Assembly (NCBI GenBank): GCA_964521075.1
Contig: CAZFPI010000002.1
Location: 1-64,000 of the forward strand
DNA length: 64,000 nt
Direction of reading: 5' to 3'
Origin: Sterolibacterium sp964521075
GTDB taxonomy: Bacteria; Pseudomonadota; Gammaproteobacteria; Burkholderiales; Rhodocyclaceae
Positions 25,587 to 34,649 of the stretch are shown piece after piece; within the stretch, counting starts at the first letter, position 1, and every line of letters begins with the position of its first letter. The notes beneath the pieces were generated by a model, which had not been told where the DNA came from, ran no database searches, and worked only from the letters and a program-made list of their open reading frames with translations. Position numbers and translations under genes: made by a program.

Positions 25587-26720
25587 ATGTCCATCCTCTA
25601 TCTGGAACACTTCGGCCTCTCCAGGCCGCCCTTCCAGATCACCCCAGACACGGATTACTTCTACACCGGCGGCCAGCGAGGCGAGCTCCGCTCTGCCCTG
25701 CTGCATGTCGCCGTACATGACGAAGGTATCAGCACGATCGTCGCCGAAATCGGCAGCGGCAAGACGCTGCTCGCGCGGCAGATGCTGGGAGACCTGCCCA
25801 AAGACATCACCACGATCTACCTGGCCAACCCCTGCTTCAGCCGGGAAGAAATCCTCAGTGCCATCGGCCGCGATCTGGGCATGGAAAACATGCCCGCCTC
25901 CATCGAAGCCAAACTCGCCGCACTGCATCGGGAACTGCTCCGCCGCCATGGCAACGGCGAACGGGTGCTCCTCGTCATCGACGAAGCCCACGCCATGCCG
26001 GCCGAATCCCTCGAAGAAGTCCGGCTGCTCTCCAACATCGAAACCGGCAGCCACAAGCTCGTCAATATCCTGCTGTTCGGCCAGCCCGAGCTCGACGAGC
26101 TCCTGAGCGAACCCCGTCTGCGGCAAGTGCGTGACCGCATCATCCACCGCTTCACCCTCACCCCCTTCTCCCGTGCCGATGGCCTGGCCTATCTCAATCA
26201 CCGCCTGCACATCGCGGGCTGGCACGGCGGCCCCATTTTCACGCGCGGCGCGATCAGGCTCCTGATGAAAGCCTCCGGCGGACGCGCCCGGCGCATCAAC
26301 CTGCTCGCCGACAAATCCCTGCTGGCCGCCTATGCCGAACAGGCCCGCAAGGTCACCTGGCGGCATGTACGCAATGCCTGCAAGGATTTCGAGCCCCGGC
26401 GACATAAAAAACACCGCCCGGCCTGGCTTGCCCGGCCAGCCAGCACCAGCGCGGCCACACACACCGCCCCCCAGTTTTCCTGGCTGCAGGTTTTCGTACT
26501 GAGCCTGGCCGCATCCATTCTCGCGGCCACCGCCGCCCTGATATTCACCAGAACATCGCCCCCCTGGAAAGCTCTGGAACCGGGCATCCTGCCCCAGGCA
26601 AACACAGCGGCCGCATCAACCGCATCAACCGCATCAACCGCATCGACCACATTGGCCACAACACCCGCCCCGGGCAAAAAAACAACGCCTACCACCCCCT
26701 TAACTAAAGTAAAACCTTGA
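25587..26720 (+). CDS. mshM: ExeA/MshM-type AAA ATPase, second paralogue
   Basis: 377 residues, strongly similar along its length to the ATPase at 23780 (compare EHFGLSRPPFQITPDTDYFY with QHFGLTRPPFQIRPDTDFFF). Walker A AEIGSGKTLLAR, Walker B LLVIDEAHAMP, FGQPELDELL. One membrane helix near 301-322, then a short Ala/Ser/Thr tail instead of a peptidoglycan-binding domain. In MSHA loci MshM is thought to act in assembly of the MshL secretin, which is the next gene here. The pair looks like a tandem duplication with divergence of the C-terminal part. Confidence 0.88.
   Translation: MSILYLEHFGLSRPPFQITPDTDYFYTGGQRGELRSALLHVAVHDEGISTIVAEIGSGKTLLARQMLGDLPKDITTIYLANPCFSREEILSAIGRDLGMENMPASIEAKLAALHRELLRRHGNGERVLLVIDEAHAMPAESLEEVRLLSNIETGSHKLVNILLFGQPELDELLSEPRLRQVRDRIIHRFTLTPFSRADGLAYLNHRLHIAGWHGGPIFTRGAIRLLMKASGGRARRINLLADKSLLAAYAEQARKVTWRHVRNACKDFEPRRHKKHRPAWLARPASTSAATHTAPQFSWLQVFVLSLAASILAATAALIFTRTSPPWKALEPGILPQANTAAASTASTASTASTTLATTPAPGKKTTPTTPLTKVKP
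26612..26647. repeat. 9-bp tandem repeat (CGCATCAAC)4 in the tail of mshM-2
   Basis: Three perfect CGCATCAAC copies and a fourth with one mismatch encode an Ala-Ser-Thr repeat in the C-terminal periplasmic tail. In-frame slippage would only change tail length. Confidence 0.85.
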
Positions 26721-26731
26721 CATTTCAAGGT
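26714..26731. promoter_or_regulatory. perfect palindrome ACCTTGA-CATT-TCAAGGT ahead of mshL
   Basis: Seven-base arms around a 4-base loop, straddling the stop codon of the preceding gene and lying 53 bases before the mshL start. It contains TTGACA (26717-26722), but a good -10 box at 16-18 bases is not evident; TATAAA at 26754 is too far. Either an operator or a small hairpin in the operon mRNA. Confidence 0.4.
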
Positions 26732-26783
26732 ATCCCATTGATATTCAAAGCCGTATAAAGAATTTCCTACAGGACACCTCACC

Positions 26784-28637
26784 GTGACGCCCTCCGCTGC
26801 CTCCCGATCCAACGGCAAAATGCTGCGTCCAGACCTTGGCCTGTGGCTACTGCCAGCACTGCTCACTGCCTGCGCCACCCAGCCCCCCGCACCTTCCGAC
26901 AAGCACCTGGCTCCCCAAACAGCCATCGACGGCCGCGCCCCCGACTTCCTCACCCAGCCCCCCCTGCCCCCGGCTCCCCGCCCACAAGCCCGGCCGGAGC
27001 TCTACAGCGTCGTGGTCCACAATATCGACGTTCAGCAGCTCCTCTTTGCCCTCGCGCGGGACGCAAAAATGAATATCGACGTTCATCCGGGGATCGAAGG
27101 CACGATCACCATGAACGTGCTGGACCAGACGCTGCCTGAAATCCTCGACCGCATCGCCACCCAGGTCGACATGCGCTATGAAATCAACGGCAAGAACCTC
27201 TCCATCCAGCCAGACAGCCCCTACCTGAAAAGCTACCGTATCGACTACCCGAACATCCGGCGCGATGCCCAAAGCACGGTCAGCACCTCCACCAACATCG
27301 GCGCATCGGGCAGCAACACCGGTGGTTCAGGAGGCAGCTCAGGCAACAACTCCTCCAACACCACCCTCGCAAGCATCACCAACAACCGCTTCTGGGAAAC
27401 GCTAACGACCAATCTGCGCGACATCCTGCGCGAAACAGACAAAATCCTGCCGGAAGGCTCCAGCGAAACCGTTACCGAACAAAGCAGCCAGCAAACCGCC
27501 CAGGCCCAACCCGGCCAGACCGCTGCCGAACCCGCCGCCAGCCCAAGCGGACGAAATACCCGCCGGGAAGCCATCCCGGCCCAGCTGAACCAGCAAGGGG
27601 CTACCACCGTCCGCCGCACCACCTTCCGCGAAGCCGCCTCGGTCATCGTCAATGCCGAAACCGGCCTCGTCAGTGTGCGTGCCACGGCGCGCCAGCACGA
27701 AAAAATCCGCGAATTCCTGGGAGGCATTCTCAGCAGCGCGCGCCGCCAGGTACTGATCGAAGCCACCATCATCGAAGTCGACCTCTCCGACCGCTTCCAG
27801 CAAGGCATCGACTGGAGCATCGTGCGAAAAATCGGCAGCTCGACAGGCTCCAGCCTCACGATGCAGCCGGCAGGCCCGGCCGCATCCGGCATGCTCACCG
27901 GCGGGCTCGTCAGCACCTTGGCTTCGCTCACCTGGAAAAAGAGCAGTGCCGAAGCCGACATCAGTGCAGCCATCAAGATGCTCGAATCCTTCGGAACCCT
28001 GCGTGTTCTCTCCAGCCCGAAAATCTCCGTCCTCAACAGCCAGACCAGCCTGCTCAAGGTTGTCGATAACCAGGTTTATTTCAACATCACCGTCACCCCC
28101 GGCACCCCGGCCACGGCCACAGCACCGGCAACCCAGCCCACCTACAGCAGCACGCTGAACACCGTCCCCATCGGCTTTCTGATGACCGTCACCCCGCAAA
28201 TCAGCGACAACGGCGAAGTCACGCTCAACCTGCGCCCCAGCATCAGCCGCATCAGCGGCTACGCGCTCGACCCCAACCCCATCCTGGCCCAGAACAACAT
28301 CACCAACCCCGTTCCCATCATCCAGACCCGGGAAATGGAATCCGTCATGCGGGTGCAATCCGGCGATGTCGCCATCCTGGGCGGTCTGATGCAAGACGGC
28401 CGCGACAACAAATCCGACGAAGTCCCGATCCTGAACAAAATCCCCTTCCTGGGCGAGCTCTTCAAGTTCAAGGACAACAGCAGCCGAAAATCCGAACTCG
28501 TCGTCTTCCTGCGCCCCACCGTACTCAAGGACGCCAGCCTGGATGGCGATTTCAGCACCTACCGCAACGTCCTGCCGAATGCCATTCGCGCCATGCAAGC
28601 CCCGTCTGAACAAGTCCGCACCGGGAATGCCCCATGA
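26784..28637 (+). CDS. mshL: outer-membrane secretin, MshL/PilQ type
   Basis: 617 residues. The N-terminus has a lipobox LLTAC, so it is a lipoprotein, followed by a Pro-rich stretch. An STN-like domain is near 75-150 (VVHNIDVQQLLFALARDAKMN, RIATQVDMRYEINGKNLSI). After a Ser/Asn and Gln/Ala-rich region comes the secretin domain (VLIEATIIEVDLSDRFQQGI; LRVLSSPKISVLNSQTS; VAILGGLMQD; LNKIPFLGELFKF; ELVVFLRPTVL). It would form the outer-membrane channel of the MSHA-like apparatus. The GTG start at 26784 has AGGA upstream; an ATG at 26820 is possible but leaves a shorter n-region. The stop overlaps the mshN start. Confidence 0.9.
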   Translation: MTPSAASRSNGKMLRPDLGLWLLPALLTACATQPPAPSDKHLAPQTAIDGRAPDFLTQPPLPPAPRPQARPELYSVVVHNIDVQQLLFALARDAKMNIDVHPGIEGTITMNVLDQTLPEILDRIATQVDMRYEINGKNLSIQPDSPYLKSYRIDYPNIRRDAQSTVSTSTNIGASGSNTGGSGGSSGNNSSNTTLASITNNRFWETLTTNLRDILRETDKILPEGSSETVTEQSSQQTAQAQPGQTAAEPAASPSGRNTRREAIPAQLNQQGATTVRRTTFREAASVIVNAETGLVSVRATARQHEKIREFLGGILSSARRQVLIEATIIEVDLSDRFQQGIDWSIVRKIGSSTGSSLTMQPAGPAASGMLTGGLVSTLASLTWKKSSAEADISAAIKMLESFGTLRVLSSPKISVLNSQTSLLKVVDNQVYFNITVTPGTPATATAPATQPTYSSTLNTVPIGFLMTVTPQISDNGEVTLNLRPSISRISGYALDPNPILAQNNITNPVPIIQTREMESVMRVQSGDVAILGGLMQDGRDNKSDEVPILNKIPFLGELFKFKDNSSRKSELVVFLRPTVLKDASLDGDFSTYRNVLPNAIRAMQAPSEQVRTGNAP

Positions 28638-30247
28638 GCCTGCTCCTCGACGCCCTGCAACGCGCCAGCCAGGAAAAAGCCGCCACAGCAGGCAAAGTGG
28701 CCGAATCTGCCGAAACCACCAAAGCCGCCGGGGCCGACCAGGCTACGGAGGCGGCGAAAAAATCCCCCGCACCGCCTCCGCCGGAAAAGCCCGCCAGGCC
28801 ACCCGTCGAACTCTCTCTGGAGCCCACGACAGCCCGGGCAATCCCCACGCCTCCCCCCCCCGCGGCATCTCCGGCAGCCACCTTGCCGCCGGAAACGCCC
28901 CCCCTGATACCGCCCCTGACACTGGCTCCTGCCCCGGCCACGGACACTTCCAAACCCGCGCCGGAAAAACTCTCTATCGCCCCTCCTCCCCCGGCGGACA
29001 CAAAAATCCCGGAACCTGCAGCATCAACCCTCCCGCCGCCCCAGCCGGTTACACCGCCGCCCCCCCCCGACACCCGCCCCCCCATCGCTGCCGTGCCGGA
29101 TACCGCCGGGCCTGCCACCGCCCTGCCCCGCAAGGAGCCCCCTCTCCCCGGGGCCAATACCTCGACAGCGCGAGACATCCTCATCGCGCAGCAGCCCGCC
29201 AGACCGCCTTCCCGCCAACGTACCCTGGCACTGGCTGCCACCGGCGTTTTTGTCGGCCTGCTCACAGGCAGCTTCTTCCTGGGCTACTGGGATCCGCTTT
29301 TCAACACCTCCCCGGGCATCGTGCCCCCCCACGCTTCCCTTCCCGCCGAAACCCACGCCCCGTCTGCTCCGCCTGTCTCGCCACCTGAGGACACCCCAAG
29401 CAACACCCCAAGCACTGCAAACGCAGCGAGTGCCACGCCCACAACCCCCCCCGTACCCGACCGCCCGGCACGGCAGACCGCCCCTGCGCGTCTGCCCGCC
29501 AGTGTGGATACGGCACGCACCGCACACACCGCACGCACCGCCCGCCCGGCCACGGCGGCCAGAATTGCAGGTGTTGCCAGCCCCGCCAGTGCCGCACAAT
29601 CCGGCAAACCTGCCATCACCCGCAGCAATGCGGCAGCCTCCTCCCCGCTGGAAACGGCCTACCGCGCCCTGACCCAGGGCCGCTACGCCGAAGCCACCCA
29701 AGCCTACCGCCAGGCCCTCCAGAACAATCCGGAAGAACGCGATGCCCTGCTGGGCCTGGCCTATATCGCCCACCGCCAGGGCAACCGTGACGAAGCCCGC
29801 GATTACTACCAGCGCGCCTTGCGGACAGACCCCGACAACACCACCGCCCGCGCCGGCCTGCTGGCACTGGCGGCAGAAGGCAACCCGCAAGAAGCCGCCG
29901 GAGCTGCCCGCGACCTGAGCGAAGCTCACCCGCGTTCTGCCAGCGCGCTGGCCACGCTCGGCGGCATTCTCGCCAGGGAAGGGCGGCTGGCCGACGCGCA
30001 ACAAGCCTTTTTCAAGGCCGCGAGCCTTGAACCTGCCAACCCGGCCTACGCCTACAACCTCGCCGTCGCCCTCGACCGTCTGCACAAGCCGGTTCAGGCA
30101 GCGGATTACTACACCCGCGCCCTGCATCTGGCCGAACAGGCAGGCAACCCCGACGCCATCCCCCGGGCAAGTGCCCTGCAACGCCTGGAACAACTGCGCG
30201 GCGTCATCGCTGCCCGGACGACCGCTCAAGACACCACCGCCCCATGA
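28634..30247 (+). CDS. mshN: MshN-like TPR protein with single membrane helix
   Basis: 537 residues. N-terminal cytoplasmic MSLLLDALQRASQEKA segment typical of MSHA/secretion-associated TPR proteins, then a very Pro/Ala-rich region, a membrane helix near 197-218 (ATGVFVGLLTGSFFLGYW), a second Pro/Ala/Thr-rich stretch, and TPR repeats from about residue 335 (ETAYRALTQGRYAEATQAYR; GLAYIAHRQGNRDEARDYYQ; PAYAYNLAVALDRLHKPVQA). Probably a periplasmic scaffold between secretin and inner-membrane platform. ATGA overlaps with both mshL and mshE show tight coupling. The low-complexity part is unusually long. Confidence 0.82.
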   Translation: MSLLLDALQRASQEKAATAGKVAESAETTKAAGADQATEAAKKSPAPPPPEKPARPPVELSLEPTTARAIPTPPPPAASPAATLPPETPPLIPPLTLAPAPATDTSKPAPEKLSIAPPPPADTKIPEPAASTLPPPQPVTPPPPPDTRPPIAAVPDTAGPATALPRKEPPLPGANTSTARDILIAQQPARPPSRQRTLALAATGVFVGLLTGSFFLGYWDPLFNTSPGIVPPHASLPAETHAPSAPPVSPPEDTPSNTPSTANAASATPTTPPVPDRPARQTAPARLPASVDTARTAHTARTARPATAARIAGVASPASAAQSGKPAITRSNAAASSPLETAYRALTQGRYAEATQAYRQALQNNPEERDALLGLAYIAHRQGNRDEARDYYQRALRTDPDNTTARAGLLALAAEGNPQEAAGAARDLSEAHPRSASALATLGGILAREGRLADAQQAFFKAASLEPANPAYAYNLAVALDRLHKPVQAADYYTRALHLAEQAGNPDAIPRASALQRLEQLRGVIAARTTAQDTTAP

Positions 30248-31968
30248 ACGCGCCCAAGCCCGCCAATGGCAAACCCGTCCGCATTGGCGACCTGCTGATC
30301 GAACGCGGCCTGCTCACGCAGGATCAACTCCGCATCGCCCTGCACGAGCAAAAATCCTCCGGAAAACAACTGGGCGAAACCCTCATCGCGCTGGGCTTCA
30401 TCACCGAAGAAGCCATGCGTGGCGCGCTGGCCGACAACCTGGGCGAACAGGCCATCAGTCTCAAGGGCATCGCAGCGGACGCCCGCGCCCTGGAGCTCAT
30501 CCCGAAACAGATCGCCAAGCACCACACCCTGTTTCCGGTCAGTTTCAATGTCGAGAAGAACGAGCTGCTGATTGCCTGTGCCGACCCCAACGACATCGTC
30601 GCCAGCGACCAGATCAACGCCCTGCTCGGCAGCAGCCCCGGCTCGCCCACCCCCGTCTGGCGGCTGGCTTCGGGCAACGAAATCCTCCCGGCCATCGAGC
30701 AGTTCTACGGCCACGAGCTTTCCATCGACGGCATCCTCCACGAGCTGGAAACCGGCAACGTCGACATGACCAGCCTTTCGCTGGGCACGCAAGGCTACAG
30801 CCACCCCGTCGTCCGCCTCATGGATTCCCTCCTCGTCGATGCCACCTTGCGCGGCGCATCCGACATCCACTTCGAACCGGAAGCGCAATTCCTGCGTATC
30901 CGTTACCGCATCGATGGCGTCCTGCGCCAGGTACGCATCCTGCACATGCGTTACTGGTCGGCCATGGTTGTCCGCCTCAAGGTGATGGCCGGCATGAACA
31001 TCGCCGAAACCCGCGCCCCGCAAGATGGCCGGATTTCGCTCTCGATCTCCGGCAGCCCGGTCGACTTCCGCTGCGCGGCGCAGCCCACCATCCACGGCGA
31101 AAACTTCGTCCTGCGGATTCTCGACCGCAAGCGCGGCATCGTGCCGCTCACCGGCCTGGGCCTGTCCGACCACCAGCTGACGCTGCTCCAGCTCATGCTG
31201 GCCCGCCCCGAAGGCATCATGCTGGTCACCGGGCCTACCGGCTCGGGCAAGACAACCACGCTCTACTCCATCCTCGGCCACCTGAACGATGAGGGCGTAA
31301 ACATCATGACCCTCGAAGACCCGGTCGAGTACCCGATGCCCATCATCCGCCAGACATCGATTTCCGAAGCCGTGAAAATGGATTTCGCCGAAGGGATCCG
31401 TTCGATGATGCGGCAAGACCCGGACATCATCCTCGTGGGCGAAATCCGCGACCACGACACCGCAGAAATGGCCCTGCGCGCCGCGATGACCGGCCACCAG
31501 GTCTTTTCCACCCTCCACACCAACTCCGCCGTCCGCTCCATTCCCCGCCTGCTCGATCTGGGGATCAAACCGGATGTCCTGGCCGGCAACATCATCGGCA
31601 TCGTCGGCCAGCGGCTGATCCGCACCCTCTGCAAGGCCTGCAAGAAACCCGACACGCCCACGCCACTGGAAGCCCAGATGCTCGGCCTGGCTCCGGGTGA
31701 AGAAATCACCCTCTACCGCCCCGCAGGCTGCCCGGCCTGCGAACTCAGCGGTTACAAAGGCCGAACCTCCATCGTCGAACTGCTCAAATTCGACGGTGGT
31801 CTGGACGACCTCCTCTCCCAGCGCGCCACCCTGCACGTCCTGAACCAGTACGCCCTGGAGCGGGGGTTCATCACCATGGCCATGGATGGCCTGCGGCGGG
31901 TGCGCGAAGGGGTGACCACCCTCGAAGAAATCGCCCGGGTGGTTGACCTCACCGATCTGGTGAGCTGA
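30244..31968 (+). CDS. mshE: GspE/PilB/MshE-type assembly ATPase
   Basis: 574 residues. An N-terminal GspE_N domain (GDLLIERGLLTQDQLRIAL, LALGF-type repeats), which in MshE is the c-di-GMP-binding region, then the motor domain: Walker A GPTGSGKTTT, Asp box, Walker B LVGEIRDHDTAEMALRAAMTGH, His box, and a tetracysteine zinc motif (CKACKKP and CPACELSGYKGR). It powers polymerisation of a pilus or pseudopilus from the cytoplasm. Its stop is followed 7 bases later by mshG. Confidence 0.93.
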   Translation: MNAPKPANGKPVRIGDLLIERGLLTQDQLRIALHEQKSSGKQLGETLIALGFITEEAMRGALADNLGEQAISLKGIAADARALELIPKQIAKHHTLFPVSFNVEKNELLIACADPNDIVASDQINALLGSSPGSPTPVWRLASGNEILPAIEQFYGHELSIDGILHELETGNVDMTSLSLGTQGYSHPVVRLMDSLLVDATLRGASDIHFEPEAQFLRIRYRIDGVLRQVRILHMRYWSAMVVRLKVMAGMNIAETRAPQDGRISLSISGSPVDFRCAAQPTIHGENFVLRILDRKRGIVPLTGLGLSDHQLTLLQLMLARPEGIMLVTGPTGSGKTTTLYSILGHLNDEGVNIMTLEDPVEYPMPIIRQTSISEAVKMDFAEGIRSMMRQDPDIILVGEIRDHDTAEMALRAAMTGHQVFSTLHTNSAVRSIPRLLDLGIKPDVLAGNIIGIVGQRLIRTLCKACKKPDTPTPLEAQMLGLAPGEEITLYRPAGCPACELSGYKGRTSIVELLKFDGGLDDLLSQRATLHVLNQYALERGFITMAMDGLRRVREGVTTLEEIARVVDLTDLVS

Positions 31969-31975
31969 GCCTGCC

Positions 31976-33175
31976 ATGCCGCACTACCGCTACCGCGCTG
32001 CCGATGCCTCGGGAAACATCGCCAAAGGGGTGGTCGAGGCCCTGAATGAAGCCGATCTCGAAGCCCAGCTCAGAAACCACGGCCTGTCGCTGATCGAAGC
32101 TACCGAAGCCAAGCCCCGACAAATCAACGTCAAAAGCCTGCCGCCGCGTGAAGTCATCAACTTCCTCTTTCAGCTCGAAATGCAGGTTCGCGGCGGTGTT
32201 CCCATCCGCACGGCCCTGGCCGACATGGGCGAAGACGCAGAATCCACCGAGTCCCGAAACCTGGCGGCGGGCCTGACCGAAAAAATCAGTGCCGGGGCCA
32301 CACTCGCTGAAGCCATCAACGGCTACCCGGGCATCTTCTCCGAAGTCGTCCGCAGCCTCATCCATGCGGGCGAAGCCTCCGGGCAACTCCCCGAAGTCCT
32401 GCGTGAAATCGTCCGTTCGCTCAAGTGGCAGGACGAAATGGCCGCCGAAACCAAGAAGCTGCTGATGTACCCCAGCTTCATCATCGTCGTCATCAGCGGC
32501 GTGGTTTTCTTCCTGATGATCTACCTTGTGCCGCAACTGGTGGGCTTTCTTACCAACATGGGCCAGGAAATCCCGATCCAGACCCGCGCCCTCATCTTCC
32601 TCTCCGGCATTTTTGTTCACTACTGGTGGGCCATCATCACCTTCCCCGTCGTGGCCGGCATCGGCATTGCCACCCTCGTTCGGGTCAATCCCAAAGCACG
32701 TTTCCAGCTGCACCGGCTGATTCTCGCTCTCCCTTATGTCGGCCTCATCATCAAGAAAATCATCCTGGCGCGCTTTGCCGACACCTTCGCCCTCATGTAC
32801 CGCACCGGCATCCCCATGCTCGAAGGGCTTGTCTATTGCGAGAAAGTCACGGGCAACCTCGCCATCCAGCAAGCCGTCGCCCGCGCGCGCGACCGCATCG
32901 CCAACGGCGAGCCCATCTCCGCCAGCTTCGCCACCGAAACCCTCTTTCCCAACATCGTCATCCGCATGCTGAAAGTCGGCGAATCCACCGGCGCGCTCGA
33001 CGAAGCCCTGAGCAACATCAACTACTTTTATTCACGCGACATCGAAGAATCCATCGGCAAGGTGCAAGCCATGATCGAGCCGGCCATCACGGTCATCATG
33101 GGCCTAATCCTCGGCTGGATCATGCTGGCCGTCCTGAGCCCGATCTACGACACCCTCACGAAGATGAAGACGTAA
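31976..33175 (+). CDS. mshG: GspF/PilC/MshG-type inner-membrane platform protein
   Basis: 399 residues. Two T2SSF repeats with three membrane helices: one near 160-185 (SFIIVVISGVVFFLMIYLVP), one near 215-235 and one at the C-terminus (ITVIMGLILGWIMLAVLSPIYDTLTKM). Conserved segments LIHAGEASGQLPEVL and MLKVGESTGALDEAL are the family's glycine-rich repeats. It couples the MshE motor to the pilus base. Ends 10 bases before the mshI-like gene. Confidence 0.93.
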   Translation: MPHYRYRAADASGNIAKGVVEALNEADLEAQLRNHGLSLIEATEAKPRQINVKSLPPREVINFLFQLEMQVRGGVPIRTALADMGEDAESTESRNLAAGLTEKISAGATLAEAINGYPGIFSEVVRSLIHAGEASGQLPEVLREIVRSLKWQDEMAAETKKLLMYPSFIIVVISGVVFFLMIYLVPQLVGFLTNMGQEIPIQTRALIFLSGIFVHYWWAIITFPVVAGIGIATLVRVNPKARFQLHRLILALPYVGLIIKKIILARFADTFALMYRTGIPMLEGLVYCEKVTGNLAIQQAVARARDRIANGEPISASFATETLFPNIVIRMLKVGESTGALDEALSNINYFYSRDIEESIGKVQAMIEPAITVIMGLILGWIMLAVLSPIYDTLTKMKT

Positions 33176-33185
33176 GCCCCAGCCC

Positions 33186-34649
33186 ATGACCACGCTCCTT
33201 CATCTCACGGCCGCCGGCCCGCAATACTGGCGTCGCCTGCGCGGCGAATGGCAACCTCTCGCCGCCCCGCCCGACACGCCCAGGCCCGTCTGGATCGTCA
33301 CCGATCTGGCCGAAGAAACCCTGGTCGACATCGACATCCCCCGCCTTTACGGAGCCAACCGGAATACCCTGCTGGAACGCCAGCTCACCACGCGCTTCCC
33401 GGACACGCCCTACCGTCGCACACTGGACATCGCCCACGGCACAACCCTGCTCGACCGGCTGGCTCCGGTCAAACACACCCTCTTCGGCCTGCCCGCCGCC
33501 AAACGCATCGAAGACGAACTCGACGCCCGGCGACTGTCCATCGCCACACTCTGCCCGACCACCCTGCTGCTGGCTCACCTGGGCCAGCACAAATCCCTGC
33601 CGCCCAACCTCTTTATCGTCCTGCCTACCAGTGCCGGCCTGCGTATCGTTTTCCTCAAGAACCGGCTGCCCGTCCTGACCCGTCTGGCCCCCATCGTCAA
33701 TGATGCCCGGGCACAAGCCGAAGAAATCCTGCGAACGCACCGCTATCTGGGCAATACGCGCATCCTGCCATTCGGAGCCCCCCCGCCTGCCGTCCTTCTG
33801 CTGGGCAAGGCCGACGACTTCGCCGCCCCGCTGGCCACAGCGAAAATCGGACTCGCCCCCCCGCCAGCCTCCTGGAAAATACCCGCCGCAGACGACTGGC
33901 GGCCCTTCCTGTTCGAGCTGGCTGTCCGGAAACAGCCTTACGGGCAACTGGCCCCCCTTCAACGGCGCATCCCCTGGATGGCCAGCCATCTGCGTCGCAT
34001 GGCCCTGACCGGCGCGGCACTGACGCTTTGCACCGGGCTGACGACAGCGGCCATCAGCCTCAAGGAAATATTCGACATCCAGCGCACCAGAACAGCCGAT
34101 GCCCGACTGCACCAGGAAACAAGAAGCAACCTGGATCTCATCGAAAAAACCATCGCAACCCTGGGGACTACGCCGGACAAAATGCGGCGAGCCATCGAGA
34201 TCAATGACCACGAAATCATCGGCGCGCCGCCATTCGCCCGGCAAATGAAACAAATCGCCCAAGCCCTGGGTGACCCGCCGCCCGCCCGGATTGCCCTGCT
34301 CGAATGGCAGGTTTTGCCCGCCAGTGCCACTCCCTGCCAGCGATACCTGCCCCCGGCCAGTACCGATGCCGCCGCACCGGCTGAAACGACAGAAAATACC
34401 GCCGCCCCCCTGAAAGCAGAACTTGCCTTCCAGATCGCCCTGCCCACCAGCATCAGCCCCCGCCTCAAGACAGAGGCCGTGCGCCAGATTTCCGCCCGCC
34501 TGAGCCGGATTCCCGGGGCGACACTGATTCAGGATCCGGCAAAATCGCTTTCCAAAGACACACTGCGCGGCGGCGGCTCCGCCAGCGAAGATCCGGACAA
34601 AGCCCCCCTCTGGTGTCTGACACTCGCCCCGCAGGAGAAACAGCCATGA
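33186..34649 (+). CDS. mshI: MshI/GspL-like inner-membrane assembly protein
   Basis: 487 residues. The first roughly 270 residues resemble the actin-like cytoplasmic part of GspL/PilM/MshI proteins (for example DRLAPVKHTLFGLPAAKRIEDE; HLGQHKSLPPNLFIVLPTSAGL), followed by a membrane helix near 272-292 (ALTGAALTLCTGLTTAAISL) and a periplasmic coiled-coil plus ferredoxin-like domain as in PilN/GspL. Similarity is by organisation more than by strong motifs. In canonical MSHA loci mshI-mshJ lie at the start of the cluster; here they are at the end. Overlaps mshJ by an ATGA-type junction. Confidence 0.65.
   Translation: MTTLLHLTAAGPQYWRRLRGEWQPLAAPPDTPRPVWIVTDLAEETLVDIDIPRLYGANRNTLLERQLTTRFPDTPYRRTLDIAHGTTLLDRLAPVKHTLFGLPAAKRIEDELDARRLSIATLCPTTLLLAHLGQHKSLPPNLFIVLPTSAGLRIVFLKNRLPVLTRLAPIVNDARAQAEEILRTHRYLGNTRILPFGAPPPAVLLLGKADDFAAPLATAKIGLAPPPASWKIPAADDWRPFLFELAVRKQPYGQLAPLQRRIPWMASHLRRMALTGAALTLCTGLTTAAISLKEIFDIQRTRTADARLHQETRSNLDLIEKTIATLGTTPDKMRRAIEINDHEIIGAPPFARQMKQIAQALGDPPPARIALLEWQVLPASATPCQRYLPPASTDAAAPAETTENTAAPLKAELAFQIALPTSISPRLKTEAVRQISARLSRIPGATLIQDPAKSLSKDTLRGGGSASEDPDKAPLWCLTLAPQEKQP

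Noticed and set aside
26717..26759. TTGACA plus TATAAA as a sigma-70 promoter for mshL
   Set aside because: The spacing is 31 bases, too long; only the palindrome is reported.
30226..31977. 583-codon open frame antisense to mshE
   Set aside because: Shadow frame; mshE motifs on the other strand are unambiguous.
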